A DNA stretch of 64,000 nucleotides from SIG452 sp045541975 (GCA_045541975.1 JAZQKB010000034.1:1-64000); one strand, 5' to 3'; counted from the stretch's first letter, positions 44,616 through 54,423 are shown. Numbers and translations are program-made. Notes: a model not told the origin generated them from the letters alone.

Positions 44616-45608
44616 ATGAGAATTGTTGTGGACGGCTTCGGCGGTGATTATGCACCGGAAGAAATTTTATTCGGGTGCCTCGCTGCCTTAGAAGAAAAGC
44701 AAGACTTGGAGCTTATTGTAACCGGTGATGAACAAGCGTTCCGGAAAATCATTGAAGATGCCGGAAACACTGTGCCTGACCGTATGAGCTTTGTTGCCAC
44801 CACAGAAATTGTTGCAAATGAAGACGATCCCATTTCTGCAATCCGCAGAAAAAAGGATTCTTCCTTGGTTGTTGGACTTCAGCTGGTCAGCGAACAAAAA
44901 GGCGATGCTTTTGTCAGCGCAGGCAATACCGGCGCAGTGCTCACCGGTGCAACCCTCATCATCAAGCGAATCCGTGGAATTAAGCGGGCAGCCCTTTGCC
45001 CCACCATCCCCACCAAAAAAGGCAAAGCCGTGATTGTAGACGTGGGTGCCAATGCGGAATGCAAACCCGATTTTTATCCCCAGTTTGCAATGATGGGCAC
45101 TGTTTACGCCAAAGAACTCTTAGGCATTAAAACTCCCAGAGCAGGCCTGATTAACATCGGTGTGGAACACCACAAAGGTACCTCCACCGTTGTGGAAGCA
45201 TATCAGCTTTTAAAAAATGAACCTGCCATTCAGTTCGTGGGTAACATTGAAGCCCGTGACGTGCTAAACGGAGATGCCGAAGTGCTGGTGAGTGACGGTT
45301 GGACAGGGAATATCACCTTAAAAACCTTAGAAGGCACTGCAGGAGCGCTGTTTTACTTCTTAAAAGGCGTGTTCTACCAAAACTTCCTGACCAAACTGGC
45401 TGCAGCCATTTTAAAACCCGGACTTTCCCGTGTGAAAAAAATGATGGATGCCAAAGAAGTGGGCGGTGCACCTTTGTTAGGGTTAAATGCACCGGTGGTA
45501 AAGGCTCACGGCAATTCCGACCGGGTAGCATACAAAAACGCAATCTTATTTGCAGCTACCTTAACCGAGAAAGACGTATGCGGAAAAATTCGCAAACATC
45601 TTTCCTGA
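44616..45608 (+). CDS. plsX: Phosphate acyltransferase PlsX
   Basis: 330 residues. RIVVDGFGGDYAPEEI, SAGNTGAVLTGA and VDVGANAECKP are typical. Converts acyl-ACP to acyl-phosphate for phospholipid synthesis. Followed 51 bases later by acpP. Confidence 0.95.
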   Translation: MRIVVDGFGGDYAPEEILFGCLAALEEKQDLELIVTGDEQAFRKIIEDAGNTVPDRMSFVATTEIVANEDDPISAIRRKKDSSLVVGLQLVSEQKGDAFVSAGNTGAVLTGATLIIKRIRGIKRAALCPTIPTKKGKAVIVDVGANAECKPDFYPQFAMMGTVYAKELLGIKTPRAGLINIGVEHHKGTSTVVEAYQLLKNEPAIQFVGNIEARDVLNGDAEVLVSDGWTGNITLKTLEGTAGALFYFLKGVFYQNFLTKLAAAILKPGLSRVKKMMDAKEVGGAPLLGLNAPVVKAHGNSDRVAYKNAILFAATLTEKDVCGKIRKHLS

Positions 45609-45659
45609 TTTTTCCCGATAATAACAGATTACATATTAAAAAGGAGGATGAAACACAAC

Positions 45660-45884
45660 ATGTTCGATAAGGTAAAAGATATTATCGTAGAACAGTTGGG
45701 CATTGAGGAGGACAAGGTTACTCCTGAAGCTACCTTAGTAGACGATCTGGGCGCAGATTCTCTGGACGTGGTAGAACTGGTAATGGCATTTTCTGATGAA
45801 TTTGGAATTGACATTCCCGATGATGCTGCAGAAAAAATCAGCACCGTGTCTGACGTGGTAAACTACTTAAAAGAAAATGTGTAA
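45660..45884 (+). CDS. acpP: Acyl carrier protein
   Basis: 74 residues, acidic, with the phosphopantetheine serine S34 in DLGADSLDVVEL. ATG at 45660 chosen: an in-frame ATG at 45648 touches the AAGGAGG and could not use it. Confidence 0.96.
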   Translation: MFDKVKDIIVEQLGIEEDKVTPEATLVDDLGADSLDVVELVMAFSDEFGIDIPDDAAEKISTVSDVVNYLKENV

Positions 45885-45899
45885 ATCACACATCATATA

Positions 45900-45930
45900 A
45901 AAAAAGGACTGTCGAAAGCAGTCCTTTTTT
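45900..45930. terminator. Bidirectional terminator between acpP and murA
   Basis: AAAAAAGGACTG-TCGAAAG-CAGTCCTTTTTT, flanked by A and T runs; the murA stop codon falls at its right edge. Confidence 0.88.
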
Positions 45931-47182
45931 ATGTGTGTAAAAATTCCACCGATGCCCCTAAATTTTTGAGGTTTTCCACCATATTGTGATACCCACGGAA
46001 TAAATGTCCTTCATCTTCCAAAACGGTTGTTCCCTCTGCCATTAAACCTGCAATGACCAAAGCGGCAGACCCCCGTAAGTCACCGGCTTTGACCTGTGCT
46101 CCATTTAATTTTGATGTGCCTTCTATTACGGCTGTGCGCCCCTCAATAGTAATTTTTGCACCCAACCTTTTCAACTCCCCGATATGCATAAACCGATTCT
46201 CGAAAATAGTTTCCGTAATCACAGAAGTTCCTTTCGCACCGCAAAGATAGGCACAAAACTGTGCTTGTAAATCCGTTGGAAAACCAGGATGAGGCATAGT
46301 TTTCACATCTACCGCTTTATAATTGGATTTCCCTTCCACCGTCACAGCAGTTCCCTTTACCGTGATATGTGCTCCGGTTTCCCGAAGCTTGGCAATCACC
46401 GGATTCAGATGCTCCGGAATCACCCCTGTTAAGGTGACCTTTCCCCCGGTTGCTGCAGCTGCAATCAGATATGTTCCTGCTTCAATCCGATCCGGAATAA
46501 CGGAATACTCGCAGCCGGAAAGTTTCTCCACTCCCCGCACGGTAACTGTGTCGCTTCCTGCTCCTTCAATCCGGGCACCCATGGTGTTTAAAAAATTGGC
46601 AAGATCGGAAATTTCAGGCTCAGCGGCAGCGTTTTCCAGCACCGTGGTTCCTTTGGCAAGGGTTGCTGCCATCATCAGATTTTCAGTTGCTCCCACGCTG
46701 GGAAAATCCAGATAAATTTTATTGCCGCGAAGTTTGTCGGCTTTTAACAAAATATATCCGTTTTCCGTGTGAATAGAAGCACCAAGCTTAGAAAATCCTT
46801 TCAGATGCAAATCCACCGGTCTGGCACCAATCGGACAGCCACCCGGATAACTGACTCTCGCATAGCCGGTTTTAGCAAGCAACGGTCCTGCCACTAAAAA
46901 AGATGCCCGCAAACGGTTGGTAATCTGATACGGTGCAAACGGAGAAAGTTCTCCCGATGCCTCCGTCAGAAAGTGTTCTTTTTTTAATTCACTGTGTTTC
47001 CCGGTTTCCAAAAGTAGCTTTTGCATATTGAAAACATCTGTTATCGGCGGCACATTTGTGATATCACACCCATCATCCGACAACAGAGTTGCTGCTAAAA
47101 TCGGCAGTGCCGCATTTTTGGAACCATTCACTTGAATTTCTCCGAAAAGCGGTTGTTTTCCTGTAATTTTCAGTTTTGGCAC
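45929..47182 (-). CDS. murA: UDP-N-acetylglucosamine 1-carboxyvinyltransferase
   Basis: 417 residues from a GTG at 47182, which has AGGAG eight bases upstream and gives the exact family length (MPKLKITG). Catalytic Cys 116 in YPGGCPIGARPVDLHL, NGSKNAALPI near the start. First committed step of peptidoglycan synthesis. Divergent from cdaA. Confidence 0.95.
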   Translation of the reverse strand: MPKLKITGKQPLFGEIQVNGSKNAALPILAATLLSDDGCDITNVPPITDVFNMQKLLLETGKHSELKKEHFLTEASGELSPFAPYQITNRLRASFLVAGPLLAKTGYARVSYPGGCPIGARPVDLHLKGFSKLGASIHTENGYILLKADKLRGNKIYLDFPSVGATENLMMAATLAKGTTVLENAAAEPEISDLANFLNTMGARIEGAGSDTVTVRGVEKLSGCEYSVIPDRIEAGTYLIAAAATGGKVTLTGVIPEHLNPVIAKLRETGAHITVKGTAVTVEGKSNYKAVDVKTMPHPGFPTDLQAQFCAYLCGAKGTSVITETIFENRFMHIGELKRLGAKITIEGRTAVIEGTSKLNGAQVKAGDLRGSAALVIAGLMAEGTTVLEDEGHLFRGYHNMVENLKNLGASVEFLHT

Positions 47183-47281
47183 CGAGCATTCTCCTGACAT
47201 TTTTTCATTCAAAATTAGTATGACCGAAGCACATAAAAAAATACACAAACCAGGTGTAACAAAAATGTAAAAAAAATTTTC

Positions 47282-47310
47282 GTGACATTTTCCTAAAACC
47301 GTAGTATAAT
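47282..47310 (+). promoter_or_regulatory. Promoter of cdaA-cdaR
   Basis: GTGACA (47282-47287), 17-base spacer, perfect TATAAT (47305-47310). Confidence 0.7.
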
Positions 47311-47364
47311 AGAAAAGAAGAAGTATATTTTATGTTTAACAATAAAGATTGGAGGTGAACAAAC

Positions 47365-48228
47365 ATGCCATTTGAAGTTGCTGTTGCATCCGGACTGAAT
47401 ATTTTATCCACCATCCGCCTGGCAGATTATATTGATATTGCCATCGTGGCATATTTGATTTACCAGGTTGCCAAATTCTTTAAAGATACCAGAGCCGTTC
47501 AGGTTTTAAAGGGTATTGTATTTTTAATGGTGTTTGTGCAATTATCCAATATTTTTAAGCTGAACACCCTCCATTTTATCCTGCAAAACACCATGCAGGT
47601 TGGTCTTCTGGCGGTGTTTGTTCTGTTCCAGCCGGAAATCCGTGCAGCCTTGGCAAAAGTTGGAAAAAGTGGCGTTTCTCTCTTTAATTTTGAAGGTGAT
47701 GAAGCGCAAAGTCCCACGCACAAGGTGATTGATTCGGTAACCGGCTCTGCAAAAGCCTTAGCTGAAAAGAAAATCGGTGCGTTGATTATCATTGAACGAA
47801 ACACCAAAATCGGCGATATTATCGGCACAGGGATTGGGCTGAATGCTGAGGTATCCACCGAGCTTTTAAACAATATTTTCTATCCCAAAGCACCTCTGCA
47901 TGACGGAGCCGTGATTATCGGAGAAGGAAAAATCAAAGCAGCATCCTGCTTCTTACCTCTCTCCCAGAATGACAGCTTAGAATCTGAATTAGGAACCCGT
48001 CACCGTGCAGGACTGGGAATTACCGAAGGAAGTGACTGTATCTCAGTCATTGTTTCAGAAGAAACCGGAAAGATTTCCTTAGCATGTAACGGCGGTTTAA
48101 CCAGAAACCTAAGTCCCACCGTGTTAAAGGAAGCACTCTCCAAACTTCTTTTGAAAGAAGAAAACCAAAAGAAAACGAATCTGAAAAAAATGGTCAGACG
48201 CATTAAGAAAAACAAAGTTGAAAAATAA
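47365..48228 (+). CDS. cdaA: Diadenylate cyclase CdaA
   Basis: 287 residues. Three N-terminal helices (about 20-90), then the DAC domain with DGA at 180-182 and RHR at 212-214. Makes c-di-AMP for potassium and wall homeostasis. A Lys-rich C-terminal tail. cdaR follows by 17 bases; glmM, the usual third gene, is missing. Confidence 0.95.
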   Translation: MPFEVAVASGLNILSTIRLADYIDIAIVAYLIYQVAKFFKDTRAVQVLKGIVFLMVFVQLSNIFKLNTLHFILQNTMQVGLLAVFVLFQPEIRAALAKVGKSGVSLFNFEGDEAQSPTHKVIDSVTGSAKALAEKKIGALIIIERNTKIGDIIGTGIGLNAEVSTELLNNIFYPKAPLHDGAVIIGEGKIKAASCFLPLSQNDSLESELGTRHRAGLGITEGSDCISVIVSEETGKISLACNGGLTRNLSPTVLKEALSKLLLKEENQKKTNLKKMVRRIKKNKVEK

Positions 48229-48245
48229 ACAGATAGGAGGTCCCC

Positions 48246-49184
48246 ATGAAAAAGTTTTTGGATGCAATCAAACGAAATACCATGCTGAAAGTGTTTTCTC
48301 TGATTCTTGCCATCCTTTTGTGGGCCTTCGTCCAGTTGGCACAAAATCCTGAAATCAGCTATGAGGTGTTTGAAGTACCTGTTGTGATTACCGGTGAAGC
48401 AGGAATCAACAATGAAGGATTTGTGGTAAGCAATCCGCCTGCCAACTTAACCACCAACGTAACCATTTCTACCAAACGCTCTTACTTAAACTCTTTTGAC
48501 CATTCGTCCCTAAGTGCCTATGTGGATGTGTCTAATGCCAAATCTGCTGGAGATTATTCCCTGCCTATCCGGGTTCGCACCAGTGACCCGAACATCACCA
48601 TTATCTCCAAAAGTCCTGCCAATGTTTCGTTATATGTGGACCGGATTATCACGGTGAAAAAACCCATCCGTATTTCCTACAATGGCAATATGGCAAAAGA
48701 TTATTATATTGATGCGAAAAACGTGGAAATTTCCCCCAAAGAGGCAACGGTGAAAGTGCCTGAACTGGTGGAAAAAAATATTCACGAAATTGTGATTCAT
48801 CTGGATATGACAGATGTAACCTCGGATCTGAGCGGTCAGTTCAACGGAGTCGCCGTAAACGACCAAGGGGAAGAAATTATGGATAAATTCCTCTCGGTGA
48901 CCGACGAAAATATCAATGTGCAGGTACCTATTTTAAAACGGAAAACCGTGCCTGTTTATATGACGGGACTTCCGGAAACAGTGATGGGCAATTATGCTCT
49001 CAGCCAAAACGAAGTGGAAATTGCCGGCAAAGAATCTGATTTGAACAGAGTTCACCGGTTGGAGGGCACCATTCGCTACAGTGACGAAAATCCTCAATCC
49101 ACCTACACCGTTACCCTTCAGATTCCGGAACGGATTATCCGTACTAACGAAGAACCGGTGCTGTTGCACATAACCAATCCGTAA
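48246..49184 (+). CDS. cdaR: YbbR-domain regulator CdaR
   Basis: 312 residues. One N-terminal membrane helix (MLKVFSLILAILLWAFVQ) and tandem extracytoplasmic YbbR domains (EVPVVITGEAG; VKKPIRISYNGN; KTVPVYMTGLPE). Binds and modulates CdaA. Confidence 0.92.
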   Translation: MKKFLDAIKRNTMLKVFSLILAILLWAFVQLAQNPEISYEVFEVPVVITGEAGINNEGFVVSNPPANLTTNVTISTKRSYLNSFDHSSLSAYVDVSNAKSAGDYSLPIRVRTSDPNITIISKSPANVSLYVDRIITVKKPIRISYNGNMAKDYYIDAKNVEISPKEATVKVPELVEKNIHEIVIHLDMTDVTSDLSGQFNGVAVNDQGEEIMDKFLSVTDENINVQVPILKRKTVPVYMTGLPETVMGNYALSQNEVEIAGKESDLNRVHRLEGTIRYSDENPQSTYTVTLQIPERIIRTNEEPVLLHITNP

Positions 49185-49201
49185 AAAAATATTAAAATAA
49201 A

Positions 49202-49333
49202 CTTTCAGGGCAGGGTGAAATTCCCGACCGGTGGTGTGCGCCATGATGATGGCGGAAAGTCCACGCGCCTTTTGGTAAATCAAAGGCTGAATTGGTGAAA
49301 TCCCAATACCGACCGTTACAGTCAGGATGAAAG
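49202..49333 (+). ncRNA. FMN riboswitch
   Basis: The RFN element is complete: CAGGGCAGGGTGAAATTCCC at the 5' side, GACCGGTGGT, AAGTCCACG, TTGGTGAAATCCCAAT, and closing GACCGTTACAGTCAGGATGA. It begins 17 bases after cdaR. No separate terminator follows; the 3' end of the P1 helix runs up to the ribosome site (AAGGAA), so control is probably at translation initiation. Confidence 0.95.
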
Positions 49334-49350
49334 AAAGGAAATTTTTCGCT

Positions 49351-49941
49351 ATGTCTACCATGAAAACAAGAAATCTAACCGTTACGGCGGTGCTTTCCGC
49401 CGTGTCCATTGTGTTGTCTTTTATCGGATTTTCCATTCCGTGGATGCCCGGCTTTATCAAGCTGGATTTTTCCGATCTTCCGGCACTGCTGGCAGGATTT
49501 GCCTTTGGCCCCTGGTATGCTGTTGCAGTCTGCTTTATCAAAAACATTTTGTTTAATGTGTTTTTTGGTACAGCGCAGTTAGTGGGCGCCCTTTCCAATT
49601 TTCTCTTAGGCGTGCTGTTCACAGTGCCTGCAGCCTGGCTCTACAAATTCAGAAGAAACCGAAAATTTGCTTTGATTGGCTCCTTGTTGGGTGCATTTTC
49701 CATGGCATTTGTGGGAATCTTCACCAACTACTACCTTGTGTATCCCATGTATACCGCAATGATGCCGATGGAAGCCATTATCAGCACATATCAAGCGATT
49801 AATCCTGCTGTGACGGATTTATGGAAAGCACTGATTTACATGAATTTCCCCTTCACCTTAGTGAAAGGCCTCATCAATGTGGCGTTTGCCTTTTTGGTAT
49901 ACAAACGGCTTTCGCCCGTATTTTTTGGAAAACGAAAATAA
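49351..49941 (+). CDS. ribU: Riboflavin ECF transporter substrate subunit RibU
   Basis: 196 residues, six helices. IPWMPGFIKLDFSDLPALLAGFAFGPWYAV, the KNILFNVFFGT loop and YYLVYPMY match RibU. Start at 49351, ten bases after AAGGAA. Its gene is under an FMN riboswitch, so flavin sufficiency should switch it off. Confidence 0.94.
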   Translation: MSTMKTRNLTVTAVLSAVSIVLSFIGFSIPWMPGFIKLDFSDLPALLAGFAFGPWYAVAVCFIKNILFNVFFGTAQLVGALSNFLLGVLFTVPAAWLYKFRRNRKFALIGSLLGAFSMAFVGIFTNYYLVYPMYTAMMPMEAIISTYQAINPAVTDLWKALIYMNFPFTLVKGLINVAFAFLVYKRLSPVFFGKRK

Positions 49942-49958
49942 TAGCATAATTAAAAAAC

Positions 49959-49993
49959 AAAAAAGGTTACTGCAATTTGCAGTAACCTTTTTT
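49959..49993. terminator. Bidirectional terminator between ribU and recA
   Basis: AAAAAGGTTACTGCA-ATT-TGCAGTAACCTTTTTT, A run on one side and T run on the other. Confidence 0.87.
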
Positions 49994-50013
49994 ATGAGTA
50001 TTCTTTCAAATCC

Positions 50014-51021
50014 TTAATCGTCCCAACTGTCACGAATTTTTTCTTCAATTTCTTTTGCCAATTCCGGATTTTCATTTAAGTACACACGGGCGTTTTCTCT
50101 GCCCTGACCTAAGCGCATTTCTCCGTAGTTATACCAGGCACCGCTTTTTTCCACGATTCCTGCTTCCACACCTAAGTCAAGCAGCATGCCGTTTTTGGAA
50201 ATACCTTCTCCGTAGAGAATATCAAATTCCGCATCTTTGAAGGGAGGCGCAACTTTATTTTTCACCACTTTTACCTTGACCTTATTCCCGATAATATCGG
50301 TGCCGTTTTTGATAGCTTCCGAACGGCGCACATCCAGACGCATGGAGGAATAGAACTTCAGTGCACGTCCACCGGTGGTAGTTTCGGGATTACCGAACAT
50401 CACACCAACCTTTTCACGAAGCTGATTAATAAAAATGGTGGTGGTTTTCGTCTTATTGATAACACTGGTCAGCTTACGTAACGCCTGAGACATCAGTCTT
50501 GCCTGAAGACCTACGTGAGAATCGCCCATATCCCCCTCAATCTCCTGACGGGGTACCAAGGCTGCAACCGAGTCAATGACAATAACATCCAGCGCATTAC
50601 TGCGAACCAAGGCTTCGGTAATTTCCAATGCCTGCTCCCCGGTATCCGGCTGAGAAATTAAAAGAGAATCAATATCCACGCCTAAGCGTTTTGCATAAAT
50701 AGGGTCTAAGGCATGTTCCGCATCAATAAAAGCAGCTTCGCCCCCATTTTTTTGAGCCTCTGCAATAATAGTCAAAGCAACGGTGGTTTTCCCGGAGCTT
50801 TCAGGACCGTAAATTTCAATCACACGGCCTCTGGGAACACCGCCAACACCGGTTGCACGGTCTAAGGTCATAATGCCGGTAGGAATCACATCCACATCCA
50901 TGGATAAGTTTTCACCAAGGCGCATCACAGTGCCTTTCCCAAACTGTTTATCCAACTGCGCCATTGCAGCCGCTAAGGCTTTCTGGCGGTCTTCTTTTCG
51001 TTTTTCCAGATCCATATCCAT
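50014..51021 (-). CDS. recA: Recombinase RecA
   Basis: 335 residues. Walker A GPESSGKTT (72-80), VIDSVAALVPRQEIEGDMGD, NQLREKVGVMFGNPETTTGG. ATG at 51021 with AAAGGACGG upstream; an alternative is two codons later. A LexA box and a TTGACT/TATAAT promoter precede it. Confidence 0.97.
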   Translation of the reverse strand: MDMDLEKRKEDRQKALAAAMAQLDKQFGKGTVMRLGENLSMDVDVIPTGIMTLDRATGVGGVPRGRVIEIYGPESSGKTTVALTIIAEAQKNGGEAAFIDAEHALDPIYAKRLGVDIDSLLISQPDTGEQALEITEALVRSNALDVIVIDSVAALVPRQEIEGDMGDSHVGLQARLMSQALRKLTSVINKTKTTTIFINQLREKVGVMFGNPETTTGGRALKFYSSMRLDVRRSEAIKNGTDIIGNKVKVKVVKNKVAPPFKDAEFDILYGEGISKNGMLLDLGVEAGIVEKSGAWYNYGEMRLGQGRENARVYLNENPELAKEIEEKIRDSWDD

Positions 51022-51069
51022 TTCGTGATACCGTCCTTTCCCGAAGGTTTTTTCATCATTTATATCCAC

Positions 51070-51097
51070 ATTATAACAAATTTTCTGCAAAAGTCAA
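51070..51097 (-). promoter_or_regulatory. Promoter of recA
   Basis: Minus strand TTGACT (51097-51092), 16-base spacer, TATAAT (51075-51070). Confidence 0.75.
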
Positions 51098-51117
51098 TAG
51101 ATTTCGACAAAAAAATC

Positions 51118-51129
51118 GAACAAATGTTC
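51118..51129. promoter_or_regulatory. LexA (SOS) box upstream of recA
   Basis: GAACAAATGTTC is a GAAC-N4-GTTC palindrome as in the Gram-positive SOS box. It lies 20 bases upstream of the recA -35 box and five bases past the cinA stop codon. Confidence 0.75.
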
Positions 51130-51134
51130 TATTT

Positions 51135-52394
51135 TTATAATTCGGAACTGAAATCGGCTAACTGTTTGGTGGCTTTTAATGCCAGATATAAAGCATTTTT
51201 CACAGACAATTGACGTACTTTCTCCCGATTTCCCACAAAATGGAAACGGACCGCATCGGTTTTTTCCTTGGTAGAAATTCCGATATACACCAGTCCCACC
51301 GGTTTTTCTTCCGTTCCGCCGCCGGGTCCTGCGATGCCGGTTACGGAAACCCCGATATCCGCACCCATGCGGATTCGGATTCCCTCTGCCATTTCACAAG
51401 CTGTTCCCTTGGACACGGCACCGTATTCAGACAGAGTATCTTCCGAAACCCCGCAAAGTGCCATTTTCAGCTCATTGGAATAAGTCACCGCACCGCCTAA
51501 ATATGGCTCAGAAGAGCCGGGGACCGCTGTCACGGTTGCACCAATCATACCGCCGGTACAGGATTCTGCCGTTACCAGAGTATGCTTATTTTCAATCAGT
51601 TGGCGGACCAAAACCTCTTCTAAAGAATGATTTCCTTCCGCATAGATATACTCTCCTGCTTTGTCATATATCACTTGTTTTAACTGTTCTGTCAGTTCTT
51701 CTGCTTCCTCCATTGTTTCGCCTTTGGCGGTAATTTTTAAGTGCACCTCGCCTGTTTTGGCATAAGGCGCTAAAGTGAGGTTATCTTCCGATTTCATTTC
51801 CTCGGAAAAAATTTCTGCCAAATGGGATTCTCCGATACCTATAAACCGCAAAGTGGTTTCCAAGATTTCATCTTTCTTTTGAGCGTTTAAAAAAGAAAGC
51901 ATCTCCTCGGTTTCCATCAGTGCCTGCACTTCAATGGGAGGACCGGGTAACATCATCACGGTGCCCTCCTTGGTTTTTACAATGCAGGCTGGTGCAGTGC
52001 CGTTAGGATTCTGAATAATCTGAGACCCTTTGGGGAAATCACACTGGCTTAAATTAGAAAGCGGCATTTCTCTGCCCACCCGACGAAAATACAGATTCAA
52101 CACTTCCACCGAATAGTGATCCCGCACCAGTTCACGGTCTAATGCTTCTGCCACCGCTTTTTTGGTGATGTCATCATAAGTGGGACCAAGGCCGCCGGTG
52201 GTAATCACTAAATCCGCTTTTTTCAGTCCCCGCTTGATTGCCTTTTTAATATCTTTTTTGCAGTCTTCCACCGCCATCTGCATCACGGTGCGGATGCCGT
52301 AGGGCTTTAAAGTATTTGCAAGCATGGGAGCGTTGGTGTTTACAATATCACCGGAAACAACCTCATTTCCCACAGCAATGATACAGCATTTCAT
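51135..52394 (-). CDS. cinA: CinA family protein
   Basis: 419 residues. N-terminal MoeA/COG1058 domain (CCIIAVGNEVVSGDIVNTN, TTGGLGPTYDDIT) and C-terminal nicotinamide-nucleotide amidase domain (VTAESCTGGMIG, VTGIAGPGGG). Salvages pyridine nucleotides. Directly upstream of recA in many Firmicutes. Confidence 0.94.
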   Translation of the reverse strand: MKCCIIAVGNEVVSGDIVNTNAPMLANTLKPYGIRTVMQMAVEDCKKDIKKAIKRGLKKADLVITTGGLGPTYDDITKKAVAEALDRELVRDHYSVEVLNLYFRRVGREMPLSNLSQCDFPKGSQIIQNPNGTAPACIVKTKEGTVMMLPGPPIEVQALMETEEMLSFLNAQKKDEILETTLRFIGIGESHLAEIFSEEMKSEDNLTLAPYAKTGEVHLKITAKGETMEEAEELTEQLKQVIYDKAGEYIYAEGNHSLEEVLVRQLIENKHTLVTAESCTGGMIGATVTAVPGSSEPYLGGAVTYSNELKMALCGVSEDTLSEYGAVSKGTACEMAEGIRIRMGADIGVSVTGIAGPGGGTEEKPVGLVYIGISTKEKTDAVRFHFVGNREKVRQLSVKNALYLALKATKQLADFSSEL

Positions 52395-52435
52395 AGAAAA
52401 TCATACCTTTCGAGGAAGTAATATTGACTGTCTTT

Positions 52436-52464
52436 AGTATATCTTATTTTCCGAAAAAATACAA
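52436..52464 (-). promoter_or_regulatory. Promoter of cinA
   Basis: Minus strand TTGTAT (52464-52459), 17-base spacer, TATACT (52441-52436). Confidence 0.6.
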
Positions 52465-52525
52465 GATTTAAAATCATTTTTCTTAATAAAAGTTTCTGTG
52501 AAACAAGCAAAATGGAAAACTTTTC

Positions 52526-52554
52526 TTGACTTATTTTGTTTTTTGTATTATAAT
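52526..52554 (+). promoter_or_regulatory. Promoter of putP
   Basis: TTGACT (52526-52531), 17-base spacer, TATAAT (52549-52554). Confidence 0.75.
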
Positions 52555-52618
52555 AGAAAAGAATTTCCGTTTTGTGGCAAATTTTTGTTGTCCAAAGCAA
52601 GAAAAGGAGAGATTGATT

Positions 52619-54127
52619 ATGACAGGAGAAGTATTAGCATTTGTTTTATACTTCGTTTGTATGCTTGGCATCGGAGTATGGTTCTTCTTCAAAAACAAAA
52701 GTAACAGTGAAAAAGATTATTTCTTAGGTGGCCGTCAGATGGGCCCTTGGGTTACTGCTATGAGTGCACAGGCATCCGATATGAGCGCATGGCTCTTAAT
52801 GGGATTACCCGGCAGTATTTTAGCATTTGGTTTAGGTCAGGCATGGATTGGAATCGGTCTTGCCATCGGTACTGCATTAAACTGGATTATCGTGGCAAAA
52901 AGACTGAGAAAATTCTCCGAAGCATCCGGCGACGCAATCACCGTTCCTCAGTACTTAACCAACCGTTTTATGGCAAAAAGCTCTGCCTTAAAAATTGTTT
53001 GTGCAATTGTATTTTTAATTAGCTTCACCATTTACGTGGCATCTGCATTCTCTGCAGGCACTACCGTGTTTACCACCTTATTTCCCCAGTTGGATCCCAC
53101 TGTGGCAATGGTGATTTTTGCCGCTATCATTTTGATTTACACCTTCTTAGGCGGCTTTAAAGCAGTTTGCTGGACTGACTTTTTCCAGGGTATTCTAATG
53201 CTGGTTGCACTGCTGGCTGTGCCGATTATCATTGTTTGTACCCAGAATTTAAATCCTGCTAATTTAAGCACTGTGTACGAATATGTGGAAAACGGTGAAA
53301 CCACCGTCTGCGCATTTACCCCCAACCTGTTTGCTGCAAGCTGGCAGGAAATCGTATCCGGTCTGGCTTGGGGCTTAGGATATTTTGGCATGCCTCACAT
53401 TATCGTAAGATTTATGTCCATCAAAAAACCCAGCATGGTGAAAAAATCTGCAACTGTTGCAATTATCTGGGTTGTTGTGACTTTACTGGCAGCTATCTTA
53501 ATCGCATACTTCGGCAGAATGATATTAGCAGAACAGCTTTTAACCACCGGTTCTCAGAAACTGGTATTCATCCAGCTGGCAAGATTACTCTTCCCCGGCT
53601 TTCTTGCAGGGATTCTTTTGGCAGCAATTATCGCAGCTTCCATGTCTACTGCAGACTCTCAGCTGCTGGTTGCTTCCTCTTCCTTCACCTCCGACATTTA
53701 CAAACCCTTAATCCGTAAAAACGCTTCCGACAAGGAACTGTTATGGGTGGGCAGAATTGTGGTTGTGTTAGTAGCTGTAGTTGCATTCTTTATTGCAAAT
53801 GACGGCGGTACCGGTGCTCAGGCAATTATGAACATGGTTGAAAATGCTTGGGGCTTATTCGGTGCTGCATTTGGCCCGGTAATTTTACTGTCTCTGTTCT
53901 GGAAACGCTTTACCTACAAAGGCGCTGTGGCAGGTATTATTGCAGGTGCTGTGGTGGATATCGTATGGTATCTGTATCTGGCAGCATCCACCGGTGTTTA
54001 CGAAATTCTGCCTGGCTTTATCGCTTGTGCTATCGTGGCAGTGGTTGTTTCCTTGGTCGATAAGAAACCTTCTCAGGAAGTTTTGGCAATTTATGACAGA
54101 GCTACCACCACCTCTATGGAAGACTAA
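52619..54127 (+). CDS. putP: Sodium/proline symporter
   Basis: 502 residues, about 13 helices, SSS family. GGRQMGPWVTAMSAQASDMSAWLLMGLPG, the SASGDAITVPQYL-like block EASGDAITVPQYL, and AASMSTADSQLLVASS (sodium site) point to PutP. ATG at 52619, eight bases after AAAAGGAGA. Confidence 0.92.
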   Translation: MTGEVLAFVLYFVCMLGIGVWFFFKNKSNSEKDYFLGGRQMGPWVTAMSAQASDMSAWLLMGLPGSILAFGLGQAWIGIGLAIGTALNWIIVAKRLRKFSEASGDAITVPQYLTNRFMAKSSALKIVCAIVFLISFTIYVASAFSAGTTVFTTLFPQLDPTVAMVIFAAIILIYTFLGGFKAVCWTDFFQGILMLVALLAVPIIIVCTQNLNPANLSTVYEYVENGETTVCAFTPNLFAASWQEIVSGLAWGLGYFGMPHIIVRFMSIKKPSMVKKSATVAIIWVVVTLLAAILIAYFGRMILAEQLLTTGSQKLVFIQLARLLFPGFLAGILLAAIIAASMSTADSQLLVASSSFTSDIYKPLIRKNASDKELLWVGRIVVVLVAVVAFFIANDGGTGAQAIMNMVENAWGLFGAAFGPVILLSLFWKRFTYKGAVAGIIAGAVVDIVWYLYLAASTGVYEILPGFIACAIVAVVVSLVDKKPSQEVLAIYDRATTTSMED

Positions 54128-54156
54128 GACTGGCTTGATAAAAGAACATAGACCGC

Positions 54157-54190
54157 AAAAGGCATGGGATTTTTCCTATGCCTTTTCTTT
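54157..54190 (+). terminator. Terminator of putP
   Basis: AAAAGGCATGGGA and TCCTATGCCTTTT pair around a short loop, T-rich 3' side. Confidence 0.75.
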
Positions 54191-54241
54191 TGCATCCGCC
54201 TATCAAAAAAGACGGATTCCTAAAAAAAATTAAGAAATTCC

Positions 54242-54270
54242 TTGACAAACGATTTTCTTTGTGCTATTAT
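54242..54270 (+). promoter_or_regulatory. Promoter of the leu operon
   Basis: TTGACA (54242-54247), 17-base spacer, TATTAT (54265-54270); the leader RNA begins near 54277. Confidence 0.8.
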
Positions 54271-54305
54271 AAGAGAAATTCTGTTAGAAAACGGAGACTA
54301 TCATA

Positions 54306-54395
54306 ATGATGCAATTTGCGGCAAACTTATTAGGTTTATTATGCATTACCTTATTGTTATGTGACGGTAATGCTGTTTGTCGTGCAACCAAGTGA
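54306..54395 (+). CDS. leuL: Leucine-rich leader peptide of the leu operon
   Basis: 29 residues starting MMQFAANLLGLLCITLLLCD. Seven of residues 8-18 are Leu, almost all TTA codons, which would stall ribosomes when charged tRNA-Leu is short. GGAGA lies nine bases upstream of the first ATG. It is followed by a terminator hairpin and then leuA, the classical layout of ribosome-mediated attenuation. Too short for most annotation pipelines. Confidence 0.8.
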   Translation: MMQFAANLLGLLCITLLLCDGNAVCRATK

Positions 54396-54423
54396 TATCT
54401 CTTTTTCCCATAGTTTTAAAAAA